Part shown: positions 1-8,018 of the stretch, piece by piece
How the letters are laid out: each line of letters opens with the position of its first letter
Position numbering within the stretch: position 1 is the stretch's first letter
NCBI GenBank assembly: GCA_038729425.1
Contig: JAVYSB010000002.1
Span: 1-64,000, forward strand
From: Thermoplasmataceae archaeon
GTDB lineage: Archaea; Thermoplasmatota; Thermoplasmata; Thermoplasmatales; Thermoplasmataceae
Length of the DNA: 64,000 bases
Direction of reading: 5' to 3'
Made by a program: the position numbers and the translations under genes
The notes under the pieces: model-generated
What the model was told of the DNA's origin: nothing
Database searches by the model: none
What the model saw: the letters and a program-made list of their open reading frames with translations, nothing else

Positions 1-233
<233 letters not shown>

Positions 234-282
234 ATGTTTTTGGCGAGTCACAGGCACAATCTTTCACGTTTTCATTTGCAAA

Positions 283-319
283 GGATTTTATGCGTAAATT
301 CTCTAATGTTTAAGGGAGC
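283..319 (+). promoter_or_regulatory. Promoter and ribosome binding site of the secE-spt5 operon
   Basis: A TATA-like GGATTTTATG lies at 283-292 and a Shine-Dalgarno-like AAGGGAG at 312-318, seven bases before the secE ATG at 326. This suggests that secE has its own promoter just behind the 16S gene rather than depending only on readthrough. Sites were picked by eye. Confidence 0.45.
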
Positions 320-325
320 ATTCTG

Positions 326-547
326 ATGTCAGTTGAAGATAAAGCAGTCGAAATTCAGGACAAAATTGAAAGAAGATTCGGAGGAATAGGCAAGGGAAAG
401 TATGCCAGAATCATCAGAATGGCCAAGAAACCAGGTCGGGACGAGTATTTGAAGGTTCTCTTAATAACTGGTTTTGGGATTGTCCTGCTCGGTCTGGTGG
501 GTTTTCTCATCTATCTCGTAATGGGCGTATACATAAAGATTCCATAG
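326..547 (+). CDS. secE: Preprotein translocase subunit SecE (Sec61 gamma)
   Basis: The 73-aa protein is the small SecE/Sec61-gamma subunit of the SecYEG translocon in the cytoplasmic membrane. It has an amphipathic, charged N-terminal half ending in the family-type segment around RMAKKPGRDEY (about 31-41). One transmembrane helix follows at about 47-68 and a very short outer tail. Length and layout match archaeal SecE, and the next gene is Spt5/NusG, the classic secE-nusG pair. The ATG at 326 has a Shine-Dalgarno site. Ten bases separate its stop from the next ATG, so the two are surely cotranscribed. Confidence 0.93.
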   Translation: MSVEDKAVEIQDKIERRFGGIGKGKYARIIRMAKKPGRDEYLKVLLITGFGIVLLGLVGFLIYLVMGVYIKIP

Positions 548-557
548 GTGTTGTGAC

Positions 558-1436
558 ATGGAAAGCAAAGAAGAATTGCAGAGTTGGGCAACCATTGATG
601 CTGCTGATACGAAGATGGGATGCGGCAAGGAGGTTACCATACCAATTATTGCCAGGAATATCCAAAGTTCGAAAAGGAAGTTCACCCTCAGGATTACGGC
701 TGAATTCAAATCAAAGGACGAGCTTGTGGAATGGTTTGTTTCTCTTGATTATCCGAAGCAGAAGGTCTATACGATTTCCCAGGCTGACAATGAGATCATC
801 CAGGAGGACATTGAAATTGATGGAAAACAATCCAGGAAGATATCACTTCTAATTTCCACCCCAAAAGGTGGGTACATGGGCGATTCCGTCAAATTCAAGG
901 TGTCGCTATTCTCCTCGGACAGCATTAACAGCATGGACAGGGTATTTACCATTGAACTTACTTCTGTGATCGTCGCCGTAAAGACCACAGTGGGGAACGA
1001 GATTCCAGTCTCGATTGATCTTGCAAATAAATCCGATGTGGACCTAGGGGAAAGGAAACAAATGAATCCGGATTCTCTAAGTGAGGTTTTCTCTATAATG
1101 GCACCTCACGAGGTTCGCGGGTATATATTTGTCGAAACAATGCATCCTGACAGGTTGGCAGTGATAGCCAAAGGTATCCGCGGATTCAAGGGAATGGTCG
1201 AAGGGGACATTAAAGCCTCTGAAATTGAACATTACCTCACACCAAAGCCTGCTGTTTCAGGACTAGAGCTTGGGGCTTTCGTTGAACTTATAGATGGACC
1301 ATTCAAGGGGGAGAAGGCAAAGATAATGTCCATAGACGCCGGAAAAGAAGAGGTCACAGTTCAGCTCGTAGAATCAATGGTACCCATACCTGTTACGGTC
1401 AGGGCTGAAGCCATAAGGATGCTGGACAAGAAATAG
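558..1436 (+). CDS. spt5: Transcription elongation factor Spt5 (NusG family) with an N-terminal extension
   Basis: Spt5 binds the RNA polymerase clamp with Spt4 and supports processive elongation. The C-terminal half fits the family: an NGN domain at about 136-228 (VIVAVKTTVGNE, then GYIFVE) and a KOW domain at about 236-290 (VELIDGPFKGEKAKI). Typical archaeal Spt5 is about 150 aa, but this protein has 292. The extra first 130 residues look beta-rich, resembling an Ig/CARDB-like adhesion fold (KEVTIPIIARN; DSVKFKVSLFSS), and carry no obvious signal peptide or membrane helix. The call rests on NGN-KOW and on the secE neighbour; the role of the extension is unknown. Confidence 0.9.
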   Translation: MESKEELQSWATIDAADTKMGCGKEVTIPIIARNIQSSKRKFTLRITAEFKSKDELVEWFVSLDYPKQKVYTISQADNEIIQEDIEIDGKQSRKISLLISTPKGGYMGDSVKFKVSLFSSDSINSMDRVFTIELTSVIVAVKTTVGNEIPVSIDLANKSDVDLGERKQMNPDSLSEVFSIMAPHEVRGYIFVETMHPDRLAVIAKGIRGFKGMVEGDIKASEIEHYLTPKPAVSGLELGAFVELIDGPFKGEKAKIMSIDAGKEEVTVQLVESMVPIPVTVRAEAIRMLDKK

Positions 1437-1441
1437 GTATC

Positions 1442-2857
1442 ATGAAGCTTAAATTCAGATCTAAACGGAAAGAGAAGGAGTTCCTGGGGCATATCGGTTC
1501 CCTGTTCGAGGATCTAGGGTCTATAGTTCCGGATTGCCTTGACAAGGGATTTCTCTGCCCATTTGAATCATATAGAAAGAAGCTTGGATCCATCAGCGGA
1601 ACGGACCGCATAGAGAAGTATCTCCGTTCGTCTGACCAGTTCTTGAGCGCCATAAGTGAGACGCATAAGATTTCAGATTCGGACTCTGCTCCGGTTGTTG
1701 GATTCATAACTACCCCTTATGGAAACGTTGAATACGCGAAACGCGGAAACGCTGATGAAACCGTGCTTGCCGGGGTACAGCATTTTGACGATGAGATCTG
1801 GCGGATGCTTGCTTTTTCCTCACTCTCCAAGACTAAGGGTGCTAGGGTTTATTCTTCAAAGAACTTTTACCTTGGATCATGCAAGGGACACGGGCCCGGG
1901 ATTGAATTCTTCAAGGATGTCCTGACGGAACACAACATAAAGTTCAGGGAAGATGGCGATAAGCTGTTAATAGGAAACATTGGAAAAACTATGGTTATCA
2001 GCCACTTTTCCGGAATTTATATTGAAATATTCGAGGATTCAGAATATTCTACCGCTTTTGCTATACTTAGGCACTTTCTCACCAAGGACATTTCAAGAGA
2101 CTTCAGTATTTCATGTTCTTTCATTGAAGATCGGGTCAATCTGATCCCTCAGGAAGAAATTGCAAGGTATTTTAGTGGCCAGATCGATGACAAGACAGCA
2201 ATCAGGTCAATAGTGGACGCAAGAATAAGGCAGGCAGTTTCAAAGTCCCTGTACATTATTGCTGACAGGTGCTATTCCGACCCAGATGAGTTCCTTGGTG
2301 AATTTCCCAATGATATAGTGAACACATCCATCCTCGCGCCATTTCTGGAATCACTTGGCCACGGGATCTATATGGATAATCCGAGTCTGAGGAAACTTCT
2401 AGAGGTACTCTGGCCGCAGCATGGAAATGAGATTCTAAGGCAGATATTTCCGGATCTTGACGAGAACAAGCTGAAGAGCCTGAAGGGCAATCCACTGGAT
2501 CAGATTGAACGGGCAAGGAAGATCTACAAAATTGAGGACATTGAATCTGCATTCACCATCAACGCCTGGTCAAAGTCATCGGAATTCCTCATTTCCCTTG
2601 TGAAGGACTTTTTTAAGTCAGGGAAATTCGTAGCTATCCGGAATGGAGAGAAAAATATTCAGTCTGACCATGTTAACAAGGCCATATTCTTCGCCTTTCT
2701 GGTGTCACAGGGGGAACTTTCCAATAGGGAGTGGCTCTTCAATGATCAGGACCGGGAACTGGGCAACAAGATGCTCGAACCCATGAGAAAGATACTTGGC
2801 AACGACTATAGCTCAATAAGTGCGAACATAGCCGCAATCAGGCCATTTGTGCCGTGA
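1442..2857 (+). CDS. Uncharacterised 471-aa protein in the secE-spt5 operon
   Basis: I do not recognise this family. The protein is soluble: it has a basic start (KLKFRSKRKEKEF), no signal peptide and no membrane helix. Two Cys lie at about residues 33 and 39, and a Cys-containing GSCKGHGPG stretch occurs at about 147-155. The C-terminal third is helical and charged. It starts five bases after the spt5 stop and is followed at four bases by a PUA-domain gene, so it belongs to a translation/transcription operon. Codon use looks like that of its neighbours, which argues for a resident gene rather than an import. Confidence 0.75.
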   Translation: MKLKFRSKRKEKEFLGHIGSLFEDLGSIVPDCLDKGFLCPFESYRKKLGSISGTDRIEKYLRSSDQFLSAISETHKISDSDSAPVVGFITTPYGNVEYAKRGNADETVLAGVQHFDDEIWRMLAFSSLSKTKGARVYSSKNFYLGSCKGHGPGIEFFKDVLTEHNIKFREDGDKLLIGNIGKTMVISHFSGIYIEIFEDSEYSTAFAILRHFLTKDISRDFSISCSFIEDRVNLIPQEEIARYFSGQIDDKTAIRSIVDARIRQAVSKSLYIIADRCYSDPDEFLGEFPNDIVNTSILAPFLESLGHGIYMDNPSLRKLLEVLWPQHGNEILRQIFPDLDENKLKSLKGNPLDQIERARKIYKIEDIESAFTINAWSKSSEFLISLVKDFFKSGKFVAIRNGEKNIQSDHVNKAIFFAFLVSQGELSNREWLFNDQDRELGNKMLEPMRKILGNDYSSISANIAAIRPFVP

Positions 2858-2861
2858 TAAC

Positions 2862-3329
2862 ATGTCAAGACACGTCGTATCAAAAAGAGAAATGAAGGAC
2901 GTTCGGGCCGCGGTCGATGGAATGGGAATAGGAGCCATCTCCCTCGAAGGGCTGGAAGTCGAGGAGAACAGGGACGAAAAAGTGTATTTTGTTCATGGTA
3001 AGCCTGTATTATACGTAAAGGACTCACTTATTCCAACCCTTTTCTTCATAAACAGCACAAAGCCGTCAATGAGGTGGATCACCGTTGATAACGGGGCGGT
3101 TCCGCACATTATGAACGGGGCAAATGTATTCGCCCAGGGGATCAGGGACATGGATCGGACGGTTTCCAAGGGCGACATGGTTTTTGTAAAGAACCTCGAA
3201 GACGTCTACATAGCAGTTGGAATAGCCGAGCTTTCTGGAGAAGAAATAATGGCAAACCGGAAAGGAGAGGCCATAAGAACAATTCATTATCCCGGAGACA
3301 GGATTTTCAAGGCTTATCAGGAAAAATAG
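2862..3329 (+). CDS. PUA-domain RNA-binding protein (MCT-1-like family)
   Basis: The 155-aa protein has an N-terminal alpha/beta pre-PUA domain (about 1-70) and a C-terminal PUA domain (about 72-150). The PUA pattern is visible as VDNGAVPHIMNGANVFAQGI, then KGDMVFVKN and VAVGIAELS-like strands. Proteins of this shape (archaeal MCT-1/eIF2D-type PUA proteins, also seen in tRNA-guanine transglycosylase tails) bind structured RNA or the ribosome. The ATG at 2862 is preferred over an in-frame TTG at 2847, which would overlap the previous gene. Last gene of the secE operon. The substrate RNA cannot be told from sequence. Confidence 0.8.
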   Translation: MSRHVVSKREMKDVRAAVDGMGIGAISLEGLEVEENRDEKVYFVHGKPVLYVKDSLIPTLFFINSTKPSMRWITVDNGAVPHIMNGANVFAQGIRDMDRTVSKGDMVFVKNLEDVYIAVGIAELSGEEIMANRKGEAIRTIHYPGDRIFKAYQEK

Positions 3330-3371
3330 CCTAAATAATAAACATTATTAGTCAGTACCATATTTTCTCTC

Positions 3372-3824
3372 ATGGAACTAACGGTAGGAATGGAAGCTCC
3401 GGATTTTGTGTCCGCGGATCAGATGGGGAGAGAGGTCAGACTCAGCCAGTTCAAAGGCAAGCCTGTTGTGCTGTACTTTTATCCCAAAGATGACACTCCA
3501 GGCTGCACAGTGGAAGCTTGCAACTTCAGGGACAATAACGAGGAATTTGAGAAGAAAGGGGTCAAGGTTCTTGGCGTGAGTGTGGACACACCGCAATCAC
3601 ACAAAAAATTCCAGGACAAATTTGGGTTGAATTTCACGCTTGTTGCCGATCATTCAAAGGAAATTTCCCAGAAGTACAACGTCCTCAGTGGTTCAACTGC
3701 GAGACGGGTGACTTACATAATTTCCAAGGATGGCAAAGTAGCCCATATATATCCAAAGGTAACCCCGAAAGATCACGCAACTGAGGTAATGTCAAAGCTA
3801 AGAGAGCTGAAACTCATCTCCTAA
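3372..3824 (+). CDS. bcp: Thioredoxin-dependent thiol peroxidase, Bcp/PrxQ family
   Basis: A 150-aa peroxiredoxin that reduces peroxides at a cysteine thiol. The motif YPKDDTPGCTVEAC gives the peroxidatic Cys45 and the resolving Cys50 five residues later, typical of the PrxQ/Bcp subgroup. The conserved Thr42-Pro43 and a C-terminal Arg in the ARRVTYII strand complete the site. Full length for the family and cytoplasmic. The ATG at 3372 follows an AT-rich TATA-like stretch (CTAAATAATAAA at 3331-3342). Electrons could come from thioredoxin or from the disulfide oxidoreductase encoded at 11372-12031 (inference). A second, different peroxiredoxin lies 0.8 kb downstream on the other strand. Confidence 0.95.
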   Translation: MELTVGMEAPDFVSADQMGREVRLSQFKGKPVVLYFYPKDDTPGCTVEACNFRDNNEEFEKKGVKVLGVSVDTPQSHKKFQDKFGLNFTLVADHSKEISQKYNVLSGSTARRVTYIISKDGKVAHIYPKVTPKDHATEVMSKLRELKLIS

Positions 3825-3891
3825 TGACATTTCAGCCTCTTTTAACAATTTTATGTAAAGCTAATATCGTGGCGAGAATTATACATTTAAT

Positions 3892-4593
3892 ATGGATACT
3901 GAAACCTTTTTGAGGAAGAATGGCGTAATTAAGTTACGGTCGCTCTTTCTTTTGTTTTTTGTATTCGAAATGGCATTGTCCGCCATAGTTTCAGCTATTC
4001 CATACAGCAACCCGAGCCTTGTTGCCCAGCTGCAATCGGAGCAGAATTCTGCAGCTTCTCTTGGCCTGGTAGGCACAATATTTTACATCTTCCCTCACAA
4101 CCTGTTAATAGCGACACTTGAGCTGATTCCGCTGTTTGGACAGTTTTTATTCGTTTTTTCAATGGTTGAAACCTCACTTATCCTATCTGCTTCCGCGGCA
4201 TCAGCTAACATTTCCGGTCTGTTCTCATTCCTCATACTGCTTCTGTTACCGGATTCGCTGATCGAACTGCCGTCCTATGCTATATCATCCGCAAACAGCG
4301 TCTATCTTCTGTATATCCTGATCAGGCACACCACGCTACTCAGGTCGAAAATCAGAAAAGTTATGTACATGTATCTTTTCACGGTCCTGGAACTGTTCAT
4401 TGCCGGCACTATTGAATCTGGAATACTAGAAATGGAAAAGACTCTGCCTTCGCCGACTAGCTTTCTGTACGCTCTTCTCCTGTGGATCGTGGCAATTCCA
4501 GTCATATATCTCCTCATAAGGCTCTTCAGGCACATAAACAGGGACGAGTACGGGCCATCTTTCGGCGATATAACGGAACCTTTAAGCGTGTGA
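3892..4593 (+). CDS. Integral membrane protein, SpoIIM/DUF95-like
   Basis: The 233-aa protein has five or six hydrophobic helices (about 16-36, 61-80, 84-104, 110-150 in two parts, 160-175, 188-210) and a charged C-terminus. The segment LPDSLIELPSYAISSANSVY around 119-138 resembles the conserved PHG-x-x-ELPAI motif of SpoIIM/DUF95 membrane proteins, which is the only basis for the name. The ATG at 3892 lies about 40 bases after a TATA-like ATTTTATGTAA. It stands alone, convergent with the peroxiredoxin gene on the minus strand. Function in archaea is not established. Confidence 0.6.
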   Translation: MDTETFLRKNGVIKLRSLFLLFFVFEMALSAIVSAIPYSNPSLVAQLQSEQNSAASLGLVGTIFYIFPHNLLIATLELIPLFGQFLFVFSMVETSLILSASAASANISGLFSFLILLLLPDSLIELPSYAISSANSVYLLYILIRHTTLLRSKIRKVMYMYLFTVLELFIAGTIESGILEMEKTLPSPTSFLYALLLWIVAIPVIYLLIRLFRHINRDEYGPSFGDITEPLSV

Positions 4594-4648
4594 AAAAATA
4601 AATGGAGTTTCCTCCACGGATTGACTGAAATAAATCAAAATGATGATA

Positions 4649-5344
4649 TCATTCTTTTTTTGGTTTTACAAACTTTCGGGCTTCCTTCACTTCCTCTTCA
4701 GGGATTTCCTTGTATGTGAGCCACCAGGCAAACCCCTTGTACTGCTGCATTCTTGTCTTTGAATCCTTCACGTTCCTAGGAGGTGGGTTGATCACGTTCT
4801 CGCCCATTATCTCGTTGCTTGGCCAGTTTGCTGGGATCGCTGCCTTATATTTGTCCGCCATTTGCAAAGCCTTTATCGCCCTCAACAGTTCGTCAACGTT
4901 TCTGCCAATCTCAAGGGGGTAATACATTATGAGTCTGACAATTGAGTTAGGGTCAACAATGAATACAGCTCTTACCGTGGAAGCTGAGGACTCCGCATGA
5001 AGCATGCCCATCCTGGTGGCTACTCTTCCCATGGCATCTCCAATTATGGGAAACGGAACATGTATCTTCAGGTTTGCTTCTATCCAGTTGATCCATTCGA
5101 TGTGACTTATGGTGCTATCCACAGACAGGCCTATGAGCTCAGTGTTCAGTTTCTGGAAATCTTCGTATCTCTTGGAAAAAGAGAAGAATTCCGTGGTGCA
5201 TACAGGTGTGAAGTCTCCGGGGTGGCTGAAAAGCATAAACCACTTTCCCTTGAATGTATCTGGAAGTACCAGCGCACCCTGTGTTGTATCTACATTTAAT
5301 TCCGGGAATTTCTCTCCTATCAGTGGAAACTTGTTTTCATCCAT
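4649..5344 (-). CDS. Peroxiredoxin of the Prx6/AhpC2 type, single-cysteine form
   Basis: This is the large archaeal peroxiredoxin type (about 230 aa) that reduces H2O2 and alkyl peroxides. The peroxidatic centre [14 protein letters not shown] is intact, with Cys50 (numbered from an upstream ATG), Thr47 and Pro48. The C-terminal arm (about 170-232) is present, but where many archaeal homologues have one or two Cys the sequence reads [10 protein letters not shown]. Cys50 is the only cysteine in the protein, so it must work as a 1-Cys enzyme. Two adjacent ATGs occur at 5347 and 5344; the GGTGA Shine-Dalgarno sits one base from the first and four from the second, so 5344 is preferred. Confidence 0.93.
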   Translation of the reverse strand: MDENKFPLIGEKFPELNVDTTQGALVLPDTFKGKWFMLFSHPGDFTPVCTTEFFSFSKRYEDFQKLNTELIGLSVDSTISHIEWINWIEANLKIHVPFPIIGDAMGRVATRMGMLHAESSASTVRAVFIVDPNSIVRLIMYYPLEIGRNVDELLRAIKALQMADKYKAAIPANWPSNEIMGENVINPPPRNVKDSKTRMQQYKGFAWWLTYKEIPEEEVKEARKFVKPKKE

Positions 5345-5472
5345 CATTTCACCACTTTGTTATTGCCTTGCGAGATATACGCTTATTGATTTATGGATAA
5401 GGTAATATATCATAGAGAAAGCGCAGGGCGCACTTCAAATGGTCGTCAATAATACCATGCCCCTATTTCTAT

Positions 5473-5551
5473 CTATAAATAAATCAGACCTCAGATATTA
5501 TGGTCATTTTCCTTATGGAGTTGCTGTATAATACAATGGAAAAGGGGTAAT
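5473..5551 (+). promoter_or_regulatory. Promoter and Shine-Dalgarno site of the cyd operon
   Basis: A TATA element CTATAAAT at 5473-5480 is followed about 60 bases later by AAAAGGGGTAAT (5540-5551), a purine-rich ribosome site a few bases before the ATG at 5557. Both sit in front of the small membrane ORF and not in front of cydA, so the small ORF appears to be the first cistron. Confidence 0.45.
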
Positions 5552-5556
5552 GGACA

Positions 5557-5730
5557 ATGCACTGGGAAGCATTGGGGGTAACCGTTGTAATCCTCATAGC
5601 AGTTTCGTTGATTTTTTACGCGAGACGCAGAAATCGGAAATTAATTGGCATAATCCTGCTGTGGGAAGGTTTTGTTGACTTTGCCTCAATTAATAATATG
5701 ATGGGAGTGAAAAAACATGTCAATGGCTGA
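5557..5730 (+). CDS. Small membrane protein overlapping cydA (candidate oxidase small subunit)
   Basis: An ORF of 57 codons starts at the ATG at 5557 and ends with TGA at 5728-5730, overlapping the cydA start (5717) by 14 bases in another frame. It encodes a short lead (MHWEALG), a clear hydrophobic helix (VTVVILIAVSLIFYA, about 8-22), a basic stop-transfer cluster RRRNRK, and a second weakly hydrophobic stretch (LIGIILLWEGFVDFA). The arrangement mirrors bacterial CydX/CydS-type small subunits of bd oxidases, although I see no sequence identity with them. A Shine-Dalgarno site precedes it. It could alternatively be a translational coupling leader for cydA. Confidence 0.55.
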   Translation: MHWEALGVTVVILIAVSLIFYARRRNRKLIGIILLWEGFVDFASINNMMGVKKHVNG

Positions 5731-7078
5731 TTTTGACCGGTTTCTATTTGCCTATACCATAGGGTCACACATAATACTGGTCTCTGCAAGTATAGGCTTG
5801 ATCTTATTGATAGCAATCCTTGAGATAATGAATTCAAGGAAGAAAAATCCAAATTACGATATTCTCCTTGGCAGGCTGAAGAAGATATTCGTTATTTCAT
5901 TTGGAGTAGGAACGGCGAGCGGCATAGTAATGGCCGTGGAACTGATCAACCTCTTTCCTACATTCATGACTCTAGTTTCGGAAACCGGGGTTATAGCTGC
6001 GTTCTATGCCGAGATATTCACGTTCTTCCTGGAGACCATTGCGCTGGTAATGTATGTATACTATGATGGAGTTTTCAAGTGGAAGTATACAAATATTGCG
6101 CTATCACTGACCATTGCAGCAGGGACAATCCTTTCTGCTGTATTCATAACTATGGTCAATGCTTGGATGAACACTCCAAACGGCTTCAATATTACGACAT
6201 ACCTGAGCACCGGAACTGTTACTGGCGTGAACCCGTGGGCTCCATTTGCAACCGTGTCAACGTTTCCTGAGATTGCTCATGTGGTCACAACAACTGTCTT
6301 CGCCGGGATGATGATGCTGGGAGTATTCTTCGCTATCAAGTATCTGAGGGCACGGGAAGCGGGAGAAAAATCCCTGGCCGTCTCGGCGTTGCACATCATC
6401 GGCGTAGTAAGCATCATAGACATTGTTCTCGTTGGGATTTCCGGGAGCCACGAGATGTCTACCGTACTATTACAGCAGCCATTAAAATACGCCGCGTTTG
6501 ATCTCAATTATCTGCCTGGATCAAACATGCCGGAGAGACTTTTTGGATCGCTGGTTAACGGCAACGTGATTGGCGCAATTACCATTCCTTCAGTGCAGAG
6601 CCTTCTGGCTGGGCTCGAAACCAACGTATCCATTTTACCCGGATTAAGCACCTACCCGCAGAGTCTGTGGCCGCCGCTTATGATTCATACAACGTTTGAT
6701 ACAATGGTGGTTGGGGGCCTGCTGATTGGTCTCTACCTCTTCATAATGTTCCTAATGTTTGTGCTGAAGAAGGACCCAATTCAGTACAGAGCCATGATAA
6801 TACTGCAGATAATCGGTGGAATATTTGCCTTCATAATATACGAACTTGGCTGGGTAACGGATGAGGTCGGAAGACAGCCATGGATTGTCTATAATGTGCT
6901 CACGGTAAACAATGCCATAAATCCATCAACGGCCCTGTTGGTGCCTGGATTCTTCATAGTGGCCTTTTACCTGGTCATTGTTCCGGCTACATTCTACTTT
7001 TTCTCAAGGATATACAGCTCGCAGAAGATTCCTAAAAAAGCTGAAAAATCACTGAACCAAGGGGGTGTTAACTATTAA
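5717..7078 (+). CDS. cydA: Cytochrome bd-type quinol oxidase subunit I
   Basis: Subunit I carries the haems and the quinol site of the terminal oxidase in the cytoplasmic membrane. The 453-aa protein has about nine hydrophobic helices. Visible landmarks are the N-terminal His of SHIIL (about residue 16, haem ligand position), the helix with acidic residues FYAEIFTFFLETIAL (about 96-110), the His of FPEIAHVVTTTVF (about 186-198), and the hallmark GWVTDEVGRQPW (about 377-388). A long periplasmic Q-loop lies between. The ATG at 5717 overlaps the preceding small ORF; an ATG at 5723 is an alternative. The stop overlaps cydB. Menaquinol from the mqn pathway in this window is the likely donor. Confidence 0.93.
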   Translation: MSMADFDRFLFAYTIGSHIILVSASIGLILLIAILEIMNSRKKNPNYDILLGRLKKIFVISFGVGTASGIVMAVELINLFPTFMTLVSETGVIAAFYAEIFTFFLETIALVMYVYYDGVFKWKYTNIALSLTIAAGTILSAVFITMVNAWMNTPNGFNITTYLSTGTVTGVNPWAPFATVSTFPEIAHVVTTTVFAGMMMLGVFFAIKYLRAREAGEKSLAVSALHIIGVVSIIDIVLVGISGSHEMSTVLLQQPLKYAAFDLNYLPGSNMPERLFGSLVNGNVIGAITIPSVQSLLAGLETNVSILPGLSTYPQSLWPPLMIHTTFDTMVVGGLLIGLYLFIMFLMFVLKKDPIQYRAMIILQIIGGIFAFIIYELGWVTDEVGRQPWIVYNVLTVNNAINPSTALLVPGFFIVAFYLVIVPATFYFFSRIYSSQKIPKKAEKSLNQGGVNY

Positions 7079-8018
7079 CGGCATATTCTACCTCAATTTC
7101 CTTGTCTTTGGCATATTTGCTGCGCTTCTCTGCACAGAAATCATGGGAGCCGTGGTCCTGATTGTGTGGTGGAACAAATACAGAAAACCCGTCCTGGAGT
7201 ACATTATTCCCATATGGGAAATAACAGGCACTTTTGGTGCGTTCTGGGTGGTACTCTCTGATTTTGCATTTCCTGCCATAATAAACCCTCTTGCTGGGCT
7301 CTATGCAGCCGCGATCATGCTGTTTCTCATTCTCTTCGTTGCTAGAAATGCATCAATAGCCTTCGGGGAGTACATAATAAAGAAGGGCTGGCTTGACGAA
7401 AGGAAACTTTACACAATCTATGCCTTTGTAACACTGCTAATCGGAATTGTGGTTTTGTACATACTTTCCGGGGTTATTGGCGGATATGGCGTTAATATGA
7501 CTGATCTTAACGTGAATCTGGCCGCGTGGTTCTCTCATCCAGCAGATATCCTTTTCATTTTAGGTGCTGTAATCATCTTGCTTGGCCTCGCTCCTGTGTT
7601 TTTTGGGGTGAGGGAACTGGCAAATATGTCTCTGCTATTCACCACTGTCGGCGTTGTGATTTCCGCCATTACTGTATACCTGTTCGAGGGGAGTGGCATA
7701 TCCCTTATGGTCATAATCCCGATAATACTGACACTTGCCCCGGCGATCCTCTTCAGGTATGGCCAGTTGGTTCAATTCTTGACAAATAAACTGTTCTTCA
7801 TAATCTGGCTGACGGTTGACCTGTTCTTCCTGAATTTCATGGTGTACCCCAGGGCATTCGGGCAGTCTCTCGCGGTGGATTCTCTGACTACCAGCGGACC
7901 AATGGTGTACGCCTATTTCATCATCACACTGATAGGTGGAATAATACTTGCCGTTCTAATAGCGCTTTTTTCTGTTGCGGTGTCCAGAAAGAGGAAGATG
8001 CAGAACACATCCAGCTGA
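7065..8018 (+). CDS. cydB: Cytochrome bd-type quinol oxidase subunit II
   Basis: The 317-aa, almost wholly hydrophobic protein with about eight or nine helices is the structural partner of CydA. The early motif VLIVWWNKYRKPVLEYIIPIWEITGTFGAFWVV resembles CydB N-termini. The start is GTG at 7065, preceded by GGGG as ribosome site and overlapping the cydA end by 14 bases, so the two are translationally coupled. Identification rests mostly on position and topology, because subunit II is poorly conserved. A basic C-terminus (SRKRKMQ) marks the inside. A gene-free stretch of 400 bases follows. Confidence 0.85.
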   Translation: MLTINGIFYLNFLVFGIFAALLCTEIMGAVVLIVWWNKYRKPVLEYIIPIWEITGTFGAFWVVLSDFAFPAIINPLAGLYAAAIMLFLILFVARNASIAFGEYIIKKGWLDERKLYTIYAFVTLLIGIVVLYILSGVIGGYGVNMTDLNVNLAAWFSHPADILFILGAVIILLGLAPVFFGVRELANMSLLFTTVGVVISAITVYLFEGSGISLMVIIPIILTLAPAILFRYGQLVQFLTNKLFFIIWLTVDLFFLNFMVYPRAFGQSLAVDSLTTSGPMVYAYFIITLIGGIILAVLIALFSVAVSRKRKMQNTSS

